A stretch of DNA of 64,000 nt from Actinomyces denticolens (GCF_002072185.1 NZ_MVIW01000009.1:1-64000), one strand, 5' to 3'. Positions 25,270 through 34,000 are shown, counted from the stretch's first letter. Notes: generated by a model not told the origin, from the letters alone. Numbers and translations: made by a program.

Positions 25270-28200
25270 ATGCGCCTTCTGCTCAGGGTGACCCGGCCGA
25301 TCGCCGGGCAACCGCCGCTCATCCGCGATGTTCTGGCCACGGCCCCGGACGAGGCAACCGTGGGGGACCTCGCCCGCTCGCTCGCCCACGAGCTCCCCGA
25401 GCCCTCGCTCGCCGGGACGCCGGCCCCGGGTGAATTGAGGCTCGTCGTGCCCGAGGCCCACGGCGAGCAGGCGACGCCGCCCGAGCTCTGGGACGGGCCG
25501 ACGAGGCTCGATCCGCAGGGTCTCATCACGGACTCGCCGATCCGGCACGGCATGCTGCTCTCCCTCGGCGCGCCCTCCCCGCAAGAGGAGGAGCCCACCG
25601 GGGTCGTGGAGGTGCGGATAGTCGGAGGCCGCGGCGCGGGGACCGTGCGGCGCTGGTCCCTCGGCGACTACACGATCGGGGGTGAGGGAACGGACCTTCC
25701 CCTTGATGGGTTCGAGGGCGGTGCCCGATTGCGGGCCCGGGTGGAGGTGGGCGGAGCCGTCCGGCTCACGCCCCTCGACGGCGCTGAGGATCTCCCCGCC
25801 CAGGATCGGATCCCAGGGCGCAGTCACCCCCTGCCCGGCCCCGTGGTCCTGGAATCCCGGGGAGAGGAGACCCCGAAACGGCGCAGGCGCCGCAGGTGGA
25901 GGAGGAAGAAGGAGCAGGATACGGAGATCGAGCTCTCCGGCATCGAGGAGATCGATCCGGAGGCCGGCAGGCGCCTGCTCGAGCTCGACCGGCGGGCGAT
26001 CACCGCGGACTCCCCCTGGGAGCCGGGCGCGGTGCTCACTGCGGGGGATTCACTCCTCACCGTGGGAAGAGTTCCGGAGGTTGACGCCGTCTCCTTCCCG
26101 ACGCCCGGTGCTCCCACCATCGACTTCAATCGGCCCCCGAGGCTCCAGCGTGCTTCGCGGAACACCGAGTTCATGATGCCCCGGCGGCCAACCAAGCAGG
26201 TCAAGCCGCCCTTCCCCTTCGTCATGCTCATCTCTCCGGTATTCATGGCCCTGGGCTCCTATGTCATGTTCCATCGCCTCGCATCACTCATGTTTGTGGC
26301 GTTATCGCCCCTCATGATGATCGCCAACTACATCCAGGGCCGGACAACTCGCAAGCGCACCTTCCGTGATGCGATGTCCCGTTACGAGAGCACCAAGGCC
26401 AAGACGGAGAAAGCCGCTCTGGACGCGCTCACTACGGAGCGCGGCGAGCGACGCGCCGACTTCCCGGATCCCGCCGAGCTCCTCCTGCGGGCCACGGGCC
26501 CCCGCTCGGGGCTCTGGGAAAGACGCCCGGCGGACCCGGATTGGCTCGAGCTCCGGGTGGGGACGGCTGATCTTCCTTCCAATGTGGAGATCAAGTCCCA
26601 GGAGCGGGCGAGCCATGAGGCTCCTCTCATGTGGACCGCGCCCGACGTCCCTGTCACTGTGCCGCTGGGCGTGCTGGGAGTCGTGGGAGTGACGGGGCCG
26701 GAACGGTTGCGTCTCGCCACGTGGATGGTGTCACAGTGCGCCACTCTGCACTCGCCGGCCGATCTGGAACTCGTCCTCCTGAGCGATTCAGTGCAAGGAG
26801 GGGCGGGCGAGCAGGCCTGGGATTGGTCCCGCTGGCTCCCCCATATGCGGGGCATCGGCGGTCAGGGCGAGCGCGCCCAGGCAGGCCTGGTGGCGAACGA
26901 TGTCCAGCAGAGGGTCAATGAACTGGTCTCACGGATCGAGGCCGCCGAGAAGAAGCAGCAGTCGCATGAGCGCATGGTGCCGAGGACCGTGGTGATCCTC
27001 GATGGATCCCGTCAGCTCCGCTTGGTCCCGGGGATGGTCCAGGTGCTGCGGGAGGGTGCGAAGCACGGCATCTGCTTCCTGTGCCTCGATCCCGATCCCG
27101 TGGGGCTGCCCGAGGAATGCCGCTCGGTGGTGGTGGCGCGGCCCACGACGGCCACGCTCGCCCGTGCCGGTGAGATGGAGGTGGAGCAGGTGCTGCTCGA
27201 CCTGGTTCCCGCGAGCTGGCCCGAACGCGTGGCCCGATCCCAGGCCGCGGTCAGGGACGTCTCCTCCGAGGGCGCCGCCGCACTCATCCCGGTCTCCTCC
27301 CGGCTGCTCGAGGTGGTTCGCATGGAGGAGCCGGATGCTGGGGCGGTCCTGGAGAGGTGGGCCCATCGAGGGCGCAGCACCACTGCCGTCCTGGGGGAGG
27401 ACGCGGAGGGCCCCTTCTCCGTGGATATCAGCCGCGATGGTCCCCACGCCCTCGTGGCGGGAACAACGGGCTCGGGAAAGTCCGAGCTCCTGCAGACCCT
27501 CATCGCGTCACTGTGCCTGGGGAATCGGCCGGATGCGCTCACCTTCGTGCTCGTGGACTACAAGGGCGGCGCGGCTTTCAAGGACTGCGCGCGCCTGCCG
27601 CACACGGTGGGCATGGTGACGGACCTCGACGGTCATCTCACCAGCAGGGCCCTGGAGTCCCTGGGGGCCGAGCTGAGGCACCGGGAGCACCAGTTGGCCC
27701 GCCTGGGTGCGAAGGACATCGAGGACTATGTGGCCACGATGACCCCCGAGGATGAGCCGATGCCGCGCCTGATGATCATCATCGATGAGTTCGCAGCCCT
27801 CGTGGCGGAGCTCCCGGACTTCGTCACGGGCCTGGTGGACATCGCGAGGCGAGGGCGATCCCTGGGCGTGCACCTGGTGCTGGCCACCCAGCGTCCTGCG
27901 GGCGTGGTTTCCGCGGAGATCAAGTCGAACACGAACCTGCGCATCGCCCTGCGGGTGACTGATGAGAACGACTCCCAAGACGTTATCGAGGCCCGGGACG
28001 CTGCTCATGTGCCGTCCACGCTGCCTGGACGGGCCTTCGCCAGACTCGGACTGACCAGTCTGCGTCAGTTCCAGGCCTCGCGAGTGGGCGGGCGCCCCCG
28101 GGGCGAAGTCGGCGGCGCCGAGGCACTGGCCTCGCAGTTGACGCTGCGATCCTTGGCGGCGCCCGCGCCGATGCGGGTCGAGACGGAGGAGGACGTCTCG

Positions 28201-29889
28201 ACGCCGACGGATCTGGCGCGCCTGGTGGACGCGATGCGGCAGGCCCATGCCCAATCCAAGGCCTCTGATCCGAGGAGCCCGTGGTTACCGGCCCTCGGTG
28301 AGACGATCACATTGGATGACCTCGCCTCGGCACCGGGGGCTCCGGGCCGACGCTCCAGCGACGGGGATGCGACGCCCCCTGTGCCTCTGGGCATGGAGGA
28401 CATGCCTGCTGAACAGGCACAGCGGGTGATGACGTGGGACTACGCCCATGGCGGCCACCTGGGCATCGCCGGTGCTCCGCGGACGGGGCGTTCGTGCTTC
28501 CTGCGGCTCATCGCGGCGGCGATCGCTCGCTCATCGTCCCCGGCAGCCGTGCACATGTATGGGATCGACGGCGGCTCGGGTGCGCTGCTCCCCCTTGTCT
28601 CAATGCCCCATGTGGGCGCCGTGGTGACCAGGGACCAGCCCGATCGGGTCCGTCGGCTCTTCGCCCTTCTCGTCAAGGAGGTCGCGCGCCGGCAACAAGT
28701 GTTCGCCTTGCGGGGGTGCGCCACCCTCGCGGAGCAGCGGGCCACTGCACCGCCGGGGGAGGCACTGCCATACCTCCTGCTCCTCATCGACCGTTGGGAC
28801 GGCTTCACCGCATCCTTCGAGGATGTGGACGGCGGAGTCCTCCTGCAGAATGTGGAGTCGCTTATGCGCGAGGGACTGGCCGTGGGTCTCCGTGTCGTGG
28901 TGACCGGGGACCGGACGTGCTTCCGCGGGCGCATGGGCATGATGCTGGAGGACAGGCTGCTCCTGCGGATGCCCGCCCCGGAGGACTTCGACGCCATCGG
29001 GATGCGGCCGAAGGATGTTCCCGTTGCAATGCCTGCTGGAAGGGGTTTCAGAAGCGGCGAGACGCCCCGCGAAGTCCAGGTGGCGCTCCTCGACGGCGAT
29101 CCTGCTGGAACGGCGCAAGTGGCGGCCACGCATCGTGAGGGGAGCAGCGCCAAAGAAGTGTGGGCGAACGTTCCGGAATTGCTCCTTCCCGGAAGAGTCG
29201 ACGATCTTCCGATGGCGATCTCCGCCCAGGACGCCTGGGCCCTGGGCCCATCGATCAACGAGGGGATGATCGCGTTGGGTGTGGGCGGTGACAATCTCCA
29301 CATTCAGACGGTGTCGCTGCCGGACATCGGAAACGGCGTGATGGTGCTGGGCCCCCGGCGCTCCGGACGCTCGACCGCTCTGTGCTTCACAGTTGATACT
29401 GCAATGCGAGCAGGGGCTCCCGTTATCCTCGTGACCCCGCGCCGCTCGCCCCTTCAGGGGCTTGCGCCACGAGCAGCGGCAGTTCTTGACGGGGGCGCGA
29501 AAGCGGACGAGCTGCGTGAGGCGCTCAAACCATATGGGGCCAAAGCACTGGTTGTCGTTGATGATTTCGAGCTGCTCGGGGCGGACCATGCGATCGCGCC
29601 GGCACTGGAGGAGCATCTCAAGGCGTGCCGGGACGAGGTTGGCGGCGTGCTGATAGCCTGCGGTTCTGACGAGGTGCAAGGAATGTATCGGGGGCCGGCC
29701 TCGATAGTGAAGAAGACCAGAACCGGGTTGATCCTCGCGCCCAGGTCCGCGCAGGACGGCGAGCCGTTGATGGCTCGTCTCCCCAGATCGGTTGGCGGTC
29801 CGGCCCCCATCGGCCGAGGTGTTTTGGCCACCACTCGCGGGTGGTCGTGGGTGCAGGTTCCCTACACGTCGGCGGAGTCGGTTCGATAG
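25270..29889 (+). CDS. eccC: EssC/EccC-type FtsK/SpoIIIE motor ATPase of the type VII secretion system
   Basis: 1539 residues; ATG with AAGGAGG directly upstream. N-terminal beta-rich, partly FHA-like region (about 1-200), an RRRRRRWRRKK basic stretch, two membrane helices (313-353, FVMLISPVFMALGSYVMF and FVALSPLMMIANYI), then three FtsK-like domains. D1 has intact Walker A GTTGSGKS (731-738) and Walker B LMIIIDEF; D2 (GAPRTGRS, 1068-1075) and D3 (GPRRSGRS, 1361-1368) have Arg in place of the catalytic Lys, as usual for D2/D3. It drives export of WXG100-type substrates across the membrane. The single-chain layout with N-terminal FHA-like part resembles EssC more than mycobacterial split EccCa/Cb. 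EccB, EccD, EccE and MycP homologues are absent from the window. Confidence 0.93.
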   Translation: MRLLLRVTRPIAGQPPLIRDVLATAPDEATVGDLARSLAHELPEPSLAGTPAPGELRLVVPEAHGEQATPPELWDGPTRLDPQGLITDSPIRHGMLLSLGAPSPQEEEPTGVVEVRIVGGRGAGTVRRWSLGDYTIGGEGTDLPLDGFEGGARLRARVEVGGAVRLTPLDGAEDLPAQDRIPGRSHPLPGPVVLESRGEETPKRRRRRRWRRKKEQDTEIELSGIEEIDPEAGRRLLELDRRAITADSPWEPGAVLTAGDSLLTVGRVPEVDAVSFPTPGAPTIDFNRPPRLQRASRNTEFMMPRRPTKQVKPPFPFVMLISPVFMALGSYVMFHRLASLMFVALSPLMMIANYIQGRTTRKRTFRDAMSRYESTKAKTEKAALDALTTERGERRADFPDPAELLLRATGPRSGLWERRPADPDWLELRVGTADLPSNVEIKSQERASHEAPLMWTAPDVPVTVPLGVLGVVGVTGPERLRLATWMVSQCATLHSPADLELVLLSDSVQGGAGEQAWDWSRWLPHMRGIGGQGERAQAGLVANDVQQRVNELVSRIEAAEKKQQSHERMVPRTVVILDGSRQLRLVPGMVQVLREGAKHGICFLCLDPDPVGLPEECRSVVVARPTTATLARAGEMEVEQVLLDLVPASWPERVARSQAAVRDVSSEGAAALIPVSSRLLEVVRMEEPDAGAVLERWAHRGRSTTAVLGEDAEGPFSVDISRDGPHALVAGTTGSGKSELLQTLIASLCLGNRPDALTFVLVDYKGGAAFKDCARLPHTVGMVTDLDGHLTSRALESLGAELRHREHQLARLGAKDIEDYVATMTPEDEPMPRLMIIIDEFAALVAELPDFVTGLVDIARRGRSLGVHLVLATQRPAGVVSAEIKSNTNLRIALRVTDENDSQDVIEARDAAHVPSTLPGRAFARLGLTSLRQFQASRVGGRPRGEVGGAEALASQLTLRSLAAPAPMRVETEEDVSTPTDLARLVDAMRQAHAQSKASDPRSPWLPALGETITLDDLASAPGAPGRRSSDGDATPPVPLGMEDMPAEQAQRVMTWDYAHGGHLGIAGAPRTGRSCFLRLIAAAIARSSSPAAVHMYGIDGGSGALLPLVSMPHVGAVVTRDQPDRVRRLFALLVKEVARRQQVFALRGCATLAEQRATAPPGEALPYLLLLIDRWDGFTASFEDVDGGVLLQNVESLMREGLAVGLRVVVTGDRTCFRGRMGMMLEDRLLLRMPAPEDFDAIGMRPKDVPVAMPAGRGFRSGETPREVQVALLDGDPAGTAQVAATHREGSSAKEVWANVPELLLPGRVDDLPMAISAQDAWALGPSINEGMIALGVGGDNLHIQTVSLPDIGNGVMVLGPRRSGRSTALCFTVDTAMRAGAPVILVTPRRSPLQGLAPRAAAVLDGGAKADELREALKPYGAKALVVVDDFELLGADHAIAPALEEHLKACRDEVGGVLIACGSDEVQGMYRGPASIVKKTRTGLILAPRSAQDGEPLMARLPRSVGGPAPIGRGVLATTRGWSWVQVPYTSAESVR

Positions 29890-30148
29890 CATGACTCGAT
29901 AGCATGATGGGTGCGATCTTTTCGTGACGCTGATGAGCGGGCGACGGCGAGGTCTGTGGTAGGGCTTGCCGTTGATTCAGAGCTCGACAAGACTTCGGAT
30001 AATCTCAATGAAATACCCTGAGCGTGAAAGGCCAAAGGGAGCCTACTCATTGCCGTCGCACCCGTTGACTGCGCGGTCCAACGCCGTTATAGTTGATTTA
30101 CGGGTATGCAACTGCTTGATCGATTGTTCTTAAGAAGGAGGGGCTGTC

Positions 30149-30532
30149 GTGACCGATGCGGCCGATTCGGGGATGACCTGCGTGAATTGCTCGCTCAATA
30201 CCGGAGATAACGGTAAACCTCAGGTGGTGAATAAGAAGTTGGCCGCGCAGCGGAAGGTGCAGACTTGGGCATCCGAATATGCTGATGAGATCTGGAGGAC
30301 GGACCCACAAGCCTCCGAGACGGCCGGTGGGACGATGTCGAATGGTCTGACGGACGCCTGGACGTGCGCTGCCGCGGATGAGATGGCGGCCAGTATTGAT
30401 ATGGTGTTCTCAGCGGTGCAGAATGAGATGGCGACGATCTCCGGTTACATCTCGTCCGCGATCGGTGCTGATCCAAGTGAATGCGTCGATGACGACGATA
30501 GCGCTGAGGCGACATGGATCACAGTTCACTGA
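30149..30532 (+). CDS. Small WXG-like partner protein (right module)
   Basis: 127 residues from GTG, with AAGGAGG 8 nt upstream. Two predicted helices (KKLAAQRKVQTWASEYADEIW and DEMAASIDMVFSAVQNEMATISGYI) around a turn NGLTDAWTCAAA. It aligns with the helical part of the left-hand protein at 13466 (GLGKYGSVWESTAAENAA) and stands in the same place, just ahead of the large protein. Acidic tail DDDDSAE. Three cysteines, two close together (CVNCS). First gene behind eccC, 259 nt after it, so it likely has its own promoter. Confidence 0.65.
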   Translation: MTDAADSGMTCVNCSLNTGDNGKPQVVNKKLAAQRKVQTWASEYADEIWRTDPQASETAGGTMSNGLTDAWTCAAADEMAASIDMVFSAVQNEMATISGYISSAIGADPSECVDDDDSAEATWITVH

Positions 30533-30566
30533 TTGCGGCGCACCGCCACAGGAAAGGAGTCTTGAG

Positions 30567-32420
30567 ATGACGGTGGTCTATTGCAGTTACAGCAAACTGA
30601 ATTCGTATATCAAATCCCTTCAGAAATGGTTCGATCATGCCTGGGACGGTCGAGGCGAGCTTCTGGGCGCCAATGATCTGGCATGGGATCCCTGCGGCAT
30701 TAGCGATGATCTGGCCATAGGTGGCAGTCTCGCGAATCAGATCTGGAAGATGAAAAGCATCGCCGATGAATTGAGGACGCGCCGGGACAGCGTGAAGGCA
30801 GTGAACGATTCAGGCGTGCCGCTGTATAACGCATCCGGTGAGAAAGTGGAGGGATACTATCTTCCCGATGGTGCTTCGGATAATCCGGAGAATGTGAAGA
30901 AGCACAATGCGGATGCCTTGACCAAGGCTAAAAGCGATGCCGCCGTAGTCAAAGATGCCATGGGAGGAAGTTCTGAGGGGGATAGTGAAACTATTGCGGC
31001 GACAGTGGAGGGCGCTGCCGATATGCAGGACAATCCGCTTTACTCCAAAGCCTTCATCAATGGCGTCGGAGTGGATCGCTATCTCGAGATTCCTGCGAGG
31101 ATCGAGGCGGCGCGCGGTGATCATTCTCGACCGAGTGCGGACCAGTATAGTGCCCATGTGCAGACGCCTAGCAGTTCTGTCGAGGCCGATATGGTGATCC
31201 TGGGGAATATGCTCGCCGCTGGATCTCGTGTGGGCGGAACCTATAAGAACAGTCGTGGTGCCGAGGCCGACCTCGAGGAGCATATTTACAGGTCGGTTAC
31301 TGACAAGGCTCATTATGGGCGGATCACAGGATTGAACGGCTTGCTAACCGCTACGACCAGTGAGTATGACCCGGACTTCCTTGTAGAACTTGCGGATGAC
31401 CTCGAGGATGTTCCTTATGATCCGAGCGATCCCTCGACCGCGGCGTACAAGGTTCCTGTGTATCACGGCGGCTCACCCGATCCTTTGGCAGGGGTGTTCA
31501 CGGCGATGGGGAACAATCCCGACGCGGCGGTGAAGTATCTGACCTGCCCGGATTCGGGTGGTGGCGTGATTCATGATGAGGCTCATCCGGTCAATGACTA
31601 TTGGGATCCCAACCAGGAGAGTCGCGAGCGTATGCAGAAAATTAGGGGGCATGACTGGACGACGCCCAAGAGCATGGAGGCCCTGACGGCGCTGTTCGCG
31701 GGCGCGTCCGCGAAGCGTGTTGATGATCCTGACAATACGGATGACGTCGATGAGCGCGCCGCGTGGGCCACCGGCGAGGGTATCGACATCATCTCAGGGT
31801 ATGACCTCCCCAAGTTCACAACGGCCGCCAAGAACAACACTGCGTGCATTTTGGAGAACTCCATGTACGAGGTGGATAATAAGATTACTCACCGCTCTGA
31901 CGCTGAGCATCCCAGGACATTTGACGCTCGTAGTGGACCGGCTCGTATCCACGGCGTGAGCGATGGTGATATTAAGAAATTGATCAGTGTCGCGGCTTCA
32001 GATGATCAATCGCTTCAGCGTTTAGCGCGTGGAGTGGGGAGACATTCTGCTTGGCGAACGAAGGTGACAATCGATAATTATCCGGATGTTGCATTCAATG
32101 GCACCACGAGCACGGACACCCAGGAGGGCAGGTTCACGAATGAGCTTTCCACGGGTGGCTTTCAAGATGGTCAGATCATCGGCTACATTGCGGATCAGGC
32201 CGAATCTCAGCGTCGAGGTAAGGACGGTTCAGCCAGCGAAACTCTTGCCGGGACAATGCTCACAGGGTTGGGCGAGGGGATGTCGATGATTCCCAATCCT
32301 TACACTCAGACCGCTGGCCTGGCCGTCAAACTTGCGACACCGGCCGGGACCGAGTACTTCAATGACGAAGCTGAAGCCAGCCAGCAGCAGATCGACGCAG
32401 TTCAGAGTGTCGAAGACTGA
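30567..32420 (+). CDS. Large putative T7SS-associated secreted protein (right module), probably frameshifted near its end
   Basis: 617 residues from ATG 30567 (AAAGGAG upstream). Paralogue of the left-hand protein: MTVVY start, GYYLPDGASDNPE, YGRITGLNGLL, VELADDLEDV, FTAMGNNPDAAVKYL, SMEALTALFAGASAKR, AAWATGEGIDII appear in the same order. It ends at TGA 32420, but the expected last ~100 residues continue in another frame at 32441, so the reading frame seems broken near 32405-32435. No signal peptide. GC is strikingly low here (26 of 60 bases in 32941-33000 just behind it, against 47 of 60 in 34081-34140). Confidence 0.72.
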   Translation: MTVVYCSYSKLNSYIKSLQKWFDHAWDGRGELLGANDLAWDPCGISDDLAIGGSLANQIWKMKSIADELRTRRDSVKAVNDSGVPLYNASGEKVEGYYLPDGASDNPENVKKHNADALTKAKSDAAVVKDAMGGSSEGDSETIAATVEGAADMQDNPLYSKAFINGVGVDRYLEIPARIEAARGDHSRPSADQYSAHVQTPSSSVEADMVILGNMLAAGSRVGGTYKNSRGAEADLEEHIYRSVTDKAHYGRITGLNGLLTATTSEYDPDFLVELADDLEDVPYDPSDPSTAAYKVPVYHGGSPDPLAGVFTAMGNNPDAAVKYLTCPDSGGGVIHDEAHPVNDYWDPNQESRERMQKIRGHDWTTPKSMEALTALFAGASAKRVDDPDNTDDVDERAAWATGEGIDIISGYDLPKFTTAAKNNTACILENSMYEVDNKITHRSDAEHPRTFDARSGPARIHGVSDGDIKKLISVAASDDQSLQRLARGVGRHSAWRTKVTIDNYPDVAFNGTTSTDTQEGRFTNELSTGGFQDGQIIGYIADQAESQRRGKDGSASETLAGTMLTGLGEGMSMIPNPYTQTAGLAVKLATPAGTEYFNDEAEASQQQIDAVQSVED

Positions 32421-32440
32421 AGAAGCAGACTCAGCATGCG

Positions 32441-32740
32441 ATGGCTCGCTCACGATATACTCAATTGTCTAATTCCGGGAGACTGTCTGCCTCCGCGTAC
32501 AACGAAGCGGGAGGGTCGGCCCGAGATGACTATGCATGGATGGACTGGGGCGCCTCCACGGCTACTGGTGAAGACGGGTATCCGCAGATCGATCTCGAAA
32601 TGATCGAGTCGAATGAGCAGTACAAAGCGGAGTTCGAGAATTGGCTCGGTAGTGGATCGATTCCGAATAATCTCATTGATCCGGTTGTTGGGCAGGCCGC
32701 AGACGATGGAGCTGCCAACGCTGGCGGTAAAGTGCATTGA
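32441..32740 (+). pseudogene. Out-of-frame C-terminal fragment of the right-module large protein
   Basis: 99 codons from an ATG with no Shine-Dalgarno. It resembles the end of the left-hand paralogue: AMARSRYTQLSNSGRL against ALAIAQADVAARNGAL, and KAEFENWLGSGSIPNN against KDAFRSWLSGLPDRDG. The frame stays open upstream to at least 32402, as expected for a single frameshift. It could also be a separately translated piece, or a sequencing error could have split one gene. Confidence 0.65.
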
Positions 32741-32774
32741 TGGTCGGTGGACTAGGATTCGCAATTAGTTTGAT

Positions 32775-33425
32775 ATGCCTCGAAAGGATCGTGTTGTTGT
32801 GCGTTGTTTAAGTTTGAGGTCGAAGAAGTGGTGCATTGTTCTGGTCTGCTCCGTTGTGCTTGTGGCCAGTGTCGGTGGATATGCGGCTTGGCGGCACTGG
32901 AAGGCGAGTCAAGGGCTGCAGGGACCTTACTGCTCCGGTTTGACGAAAGACGATATTATTCCATACTTCATCGAGCACGTGCGGAATGAGACCGTAGATT
33001 CAGTGGATCCGGTTATATCATTCGCGATGCCGGGTTCTTATCATTGTCAATTGTATGCAAAGTCGGGTAACCATATGTATGTCGATATGGCGCGGGCCGA
33101 CCAGCCGGCGGGCTATGGGCTTGAATTCCACTCGCTTCTCAAGGATCCAGATGAGCGGTCGGATGCACTAGTAGAAGATGTTGCGGGGGTGAACGCCAAA
33201 ATCATCGGCATATATGAAGATGGGGCGGTGAAGGCGGCGTGGATCGATGAAGACCGTAATGCGGTCATTAGTGTTACAACTATTCGCTACGAAGGTGATT
33301 TCGGTAGCCCGGAGGCCATGAGGAAGCTGATGGATCTTCTTATTGTCAGAGGCCCGGAGCTCCTGGAAGCGAGGGGATACCTGACGGGTGATACTGCTGC
33401 AACTGCCACTCCGAATGCTGGATGA
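32775..33425 (+). CDS. Membrane-anchored two-cysteine protein (right module)
   Basis: 216 residues. One N-terminal membrane helix (WCIVLVCSVVLVASVGGYAAW), then an exported domain with PYCSGLTKDDIIPYF ... SYHCQLY, the cysteine pattern shared with the left-module proteins at 10704 and 10000. ATG 32775 is used; GTG at 32799 is an alternative with GAAAGGAT upstream. Same place in the module as the 10704 gene, so it is probably the functional counterpart. Low GC. Function unknown. Confidence 0.68.
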   Translation: MPRKDRVVVRCLSLRSKKWCIVLVCSVVLVASVGGYAAWRHWKASQGLQGPYCSGLTKDDIIPYFIEHVRNETVDSVDPVISFAMPGSYHCQLYAKSGNHMYVDMARADQPAGYGLEFHSLLKDPDERSDALVEDVAGVNAKIIGIYEDGAVKAAWIDEDRNAVISVTTIRYEGDFGSPEAMRKLMDLLIVRGPELLEARGYLTGDTAATATPNAG

Positions 33426-33560
33426 TAAGCTGATGGCCGGAACAATCAGCAAAGCAGGGCGTGCGTTCTAGTGCTGGTGGGCGAAGTTGTAGGGGCGGGG
33501 CGGTGGAGTGATCGATGTTTCCTAGTCTGGAATGAAATTTAAGAGTTTCCGTCCTATGAA

Positions 33561-33932
33561 GTGACGTGAATTTTGATCGCGAGTCCGACCCGTCCGAGCT
33601 CTTGGTCTCCTATGAGCCGTCTGATTTCACGGGCGAGTTCCGGACCAAGGGGGTGAGGACCTTCGAGCAGATCAAGGCCAGCGTGCCCACGACGCCGGCA
33701 TCGATCGACGGGGCGCCCGGTGAGGGCCTCACATCCTTCTCCGCCCGCCACGGATGGTCCTTCCTCGTGTGGCGCTACCCCGACGGCGCCCTGCTGGTCA
33801 TCAAGTTCTTCACCAAGGACTCAGGAGGGGCCGCCAACGCCCTCGACCTGACCGGCCCGGCCCTCGAGGTCGGCAAGATTGTCGCCCCCCAAGTTCGGGA
33901 CCTGGTCGCACGCCCCACAGCGAGCCCCACAT
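33561..33932 (+). repeat. 372-bp inverted duplication, right copy
   Basis: Inverted copy of 10002-10373, nearly identical throughout. It begins abruptly in the middle of the lipoprotein reading frame and ends 2 nt before that frame's stop, whose last codon differs (TAG here, TGA in the left copy). Spacing to the left copy is 23.2 kb. Confidence 0.9.
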
Positions 33933-33934
33933 AG
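33566..33934 (+). pseudogene. 5'-truncated lipoprotein gene (right module)
   Basis: 122 codons readable from a GTG, equal to the C-terminal half of the lipoprotein at 10000. The signal peptide, lipobox and first cysteine are missing and no Shine-Dalgarno precedes the GTG. It is either a dead remnant or a silent cassette: if the 23-kb interval inverted, this copy would be joined in frame to the intact 5' part. The coding sequence has no disruptions, so the duplication is recent or maintained by gene conversion. Confidence 0.75.
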
Positions 33935-34000
33935 TTCCAGGAACGATGGCGCGCGCCGAACGTTCCACCGCCAGCCTGTCGCTCCCGCCGAGCCCCTCAG

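Noticed and set aside
29883-29907. Tandem TCGATAGCATGA pair at the eccC stop
   Set aside because: Only two copies with a one-base gap; too little to claim a function.
10002-33932. 372-bp inverted repeats as ends of a transposon
   Set aside because: The repeats are coding parts of a lipoprotein gene, have no terminal dyads or target duplications that I can see, and no transposase or recombinase lies between them.
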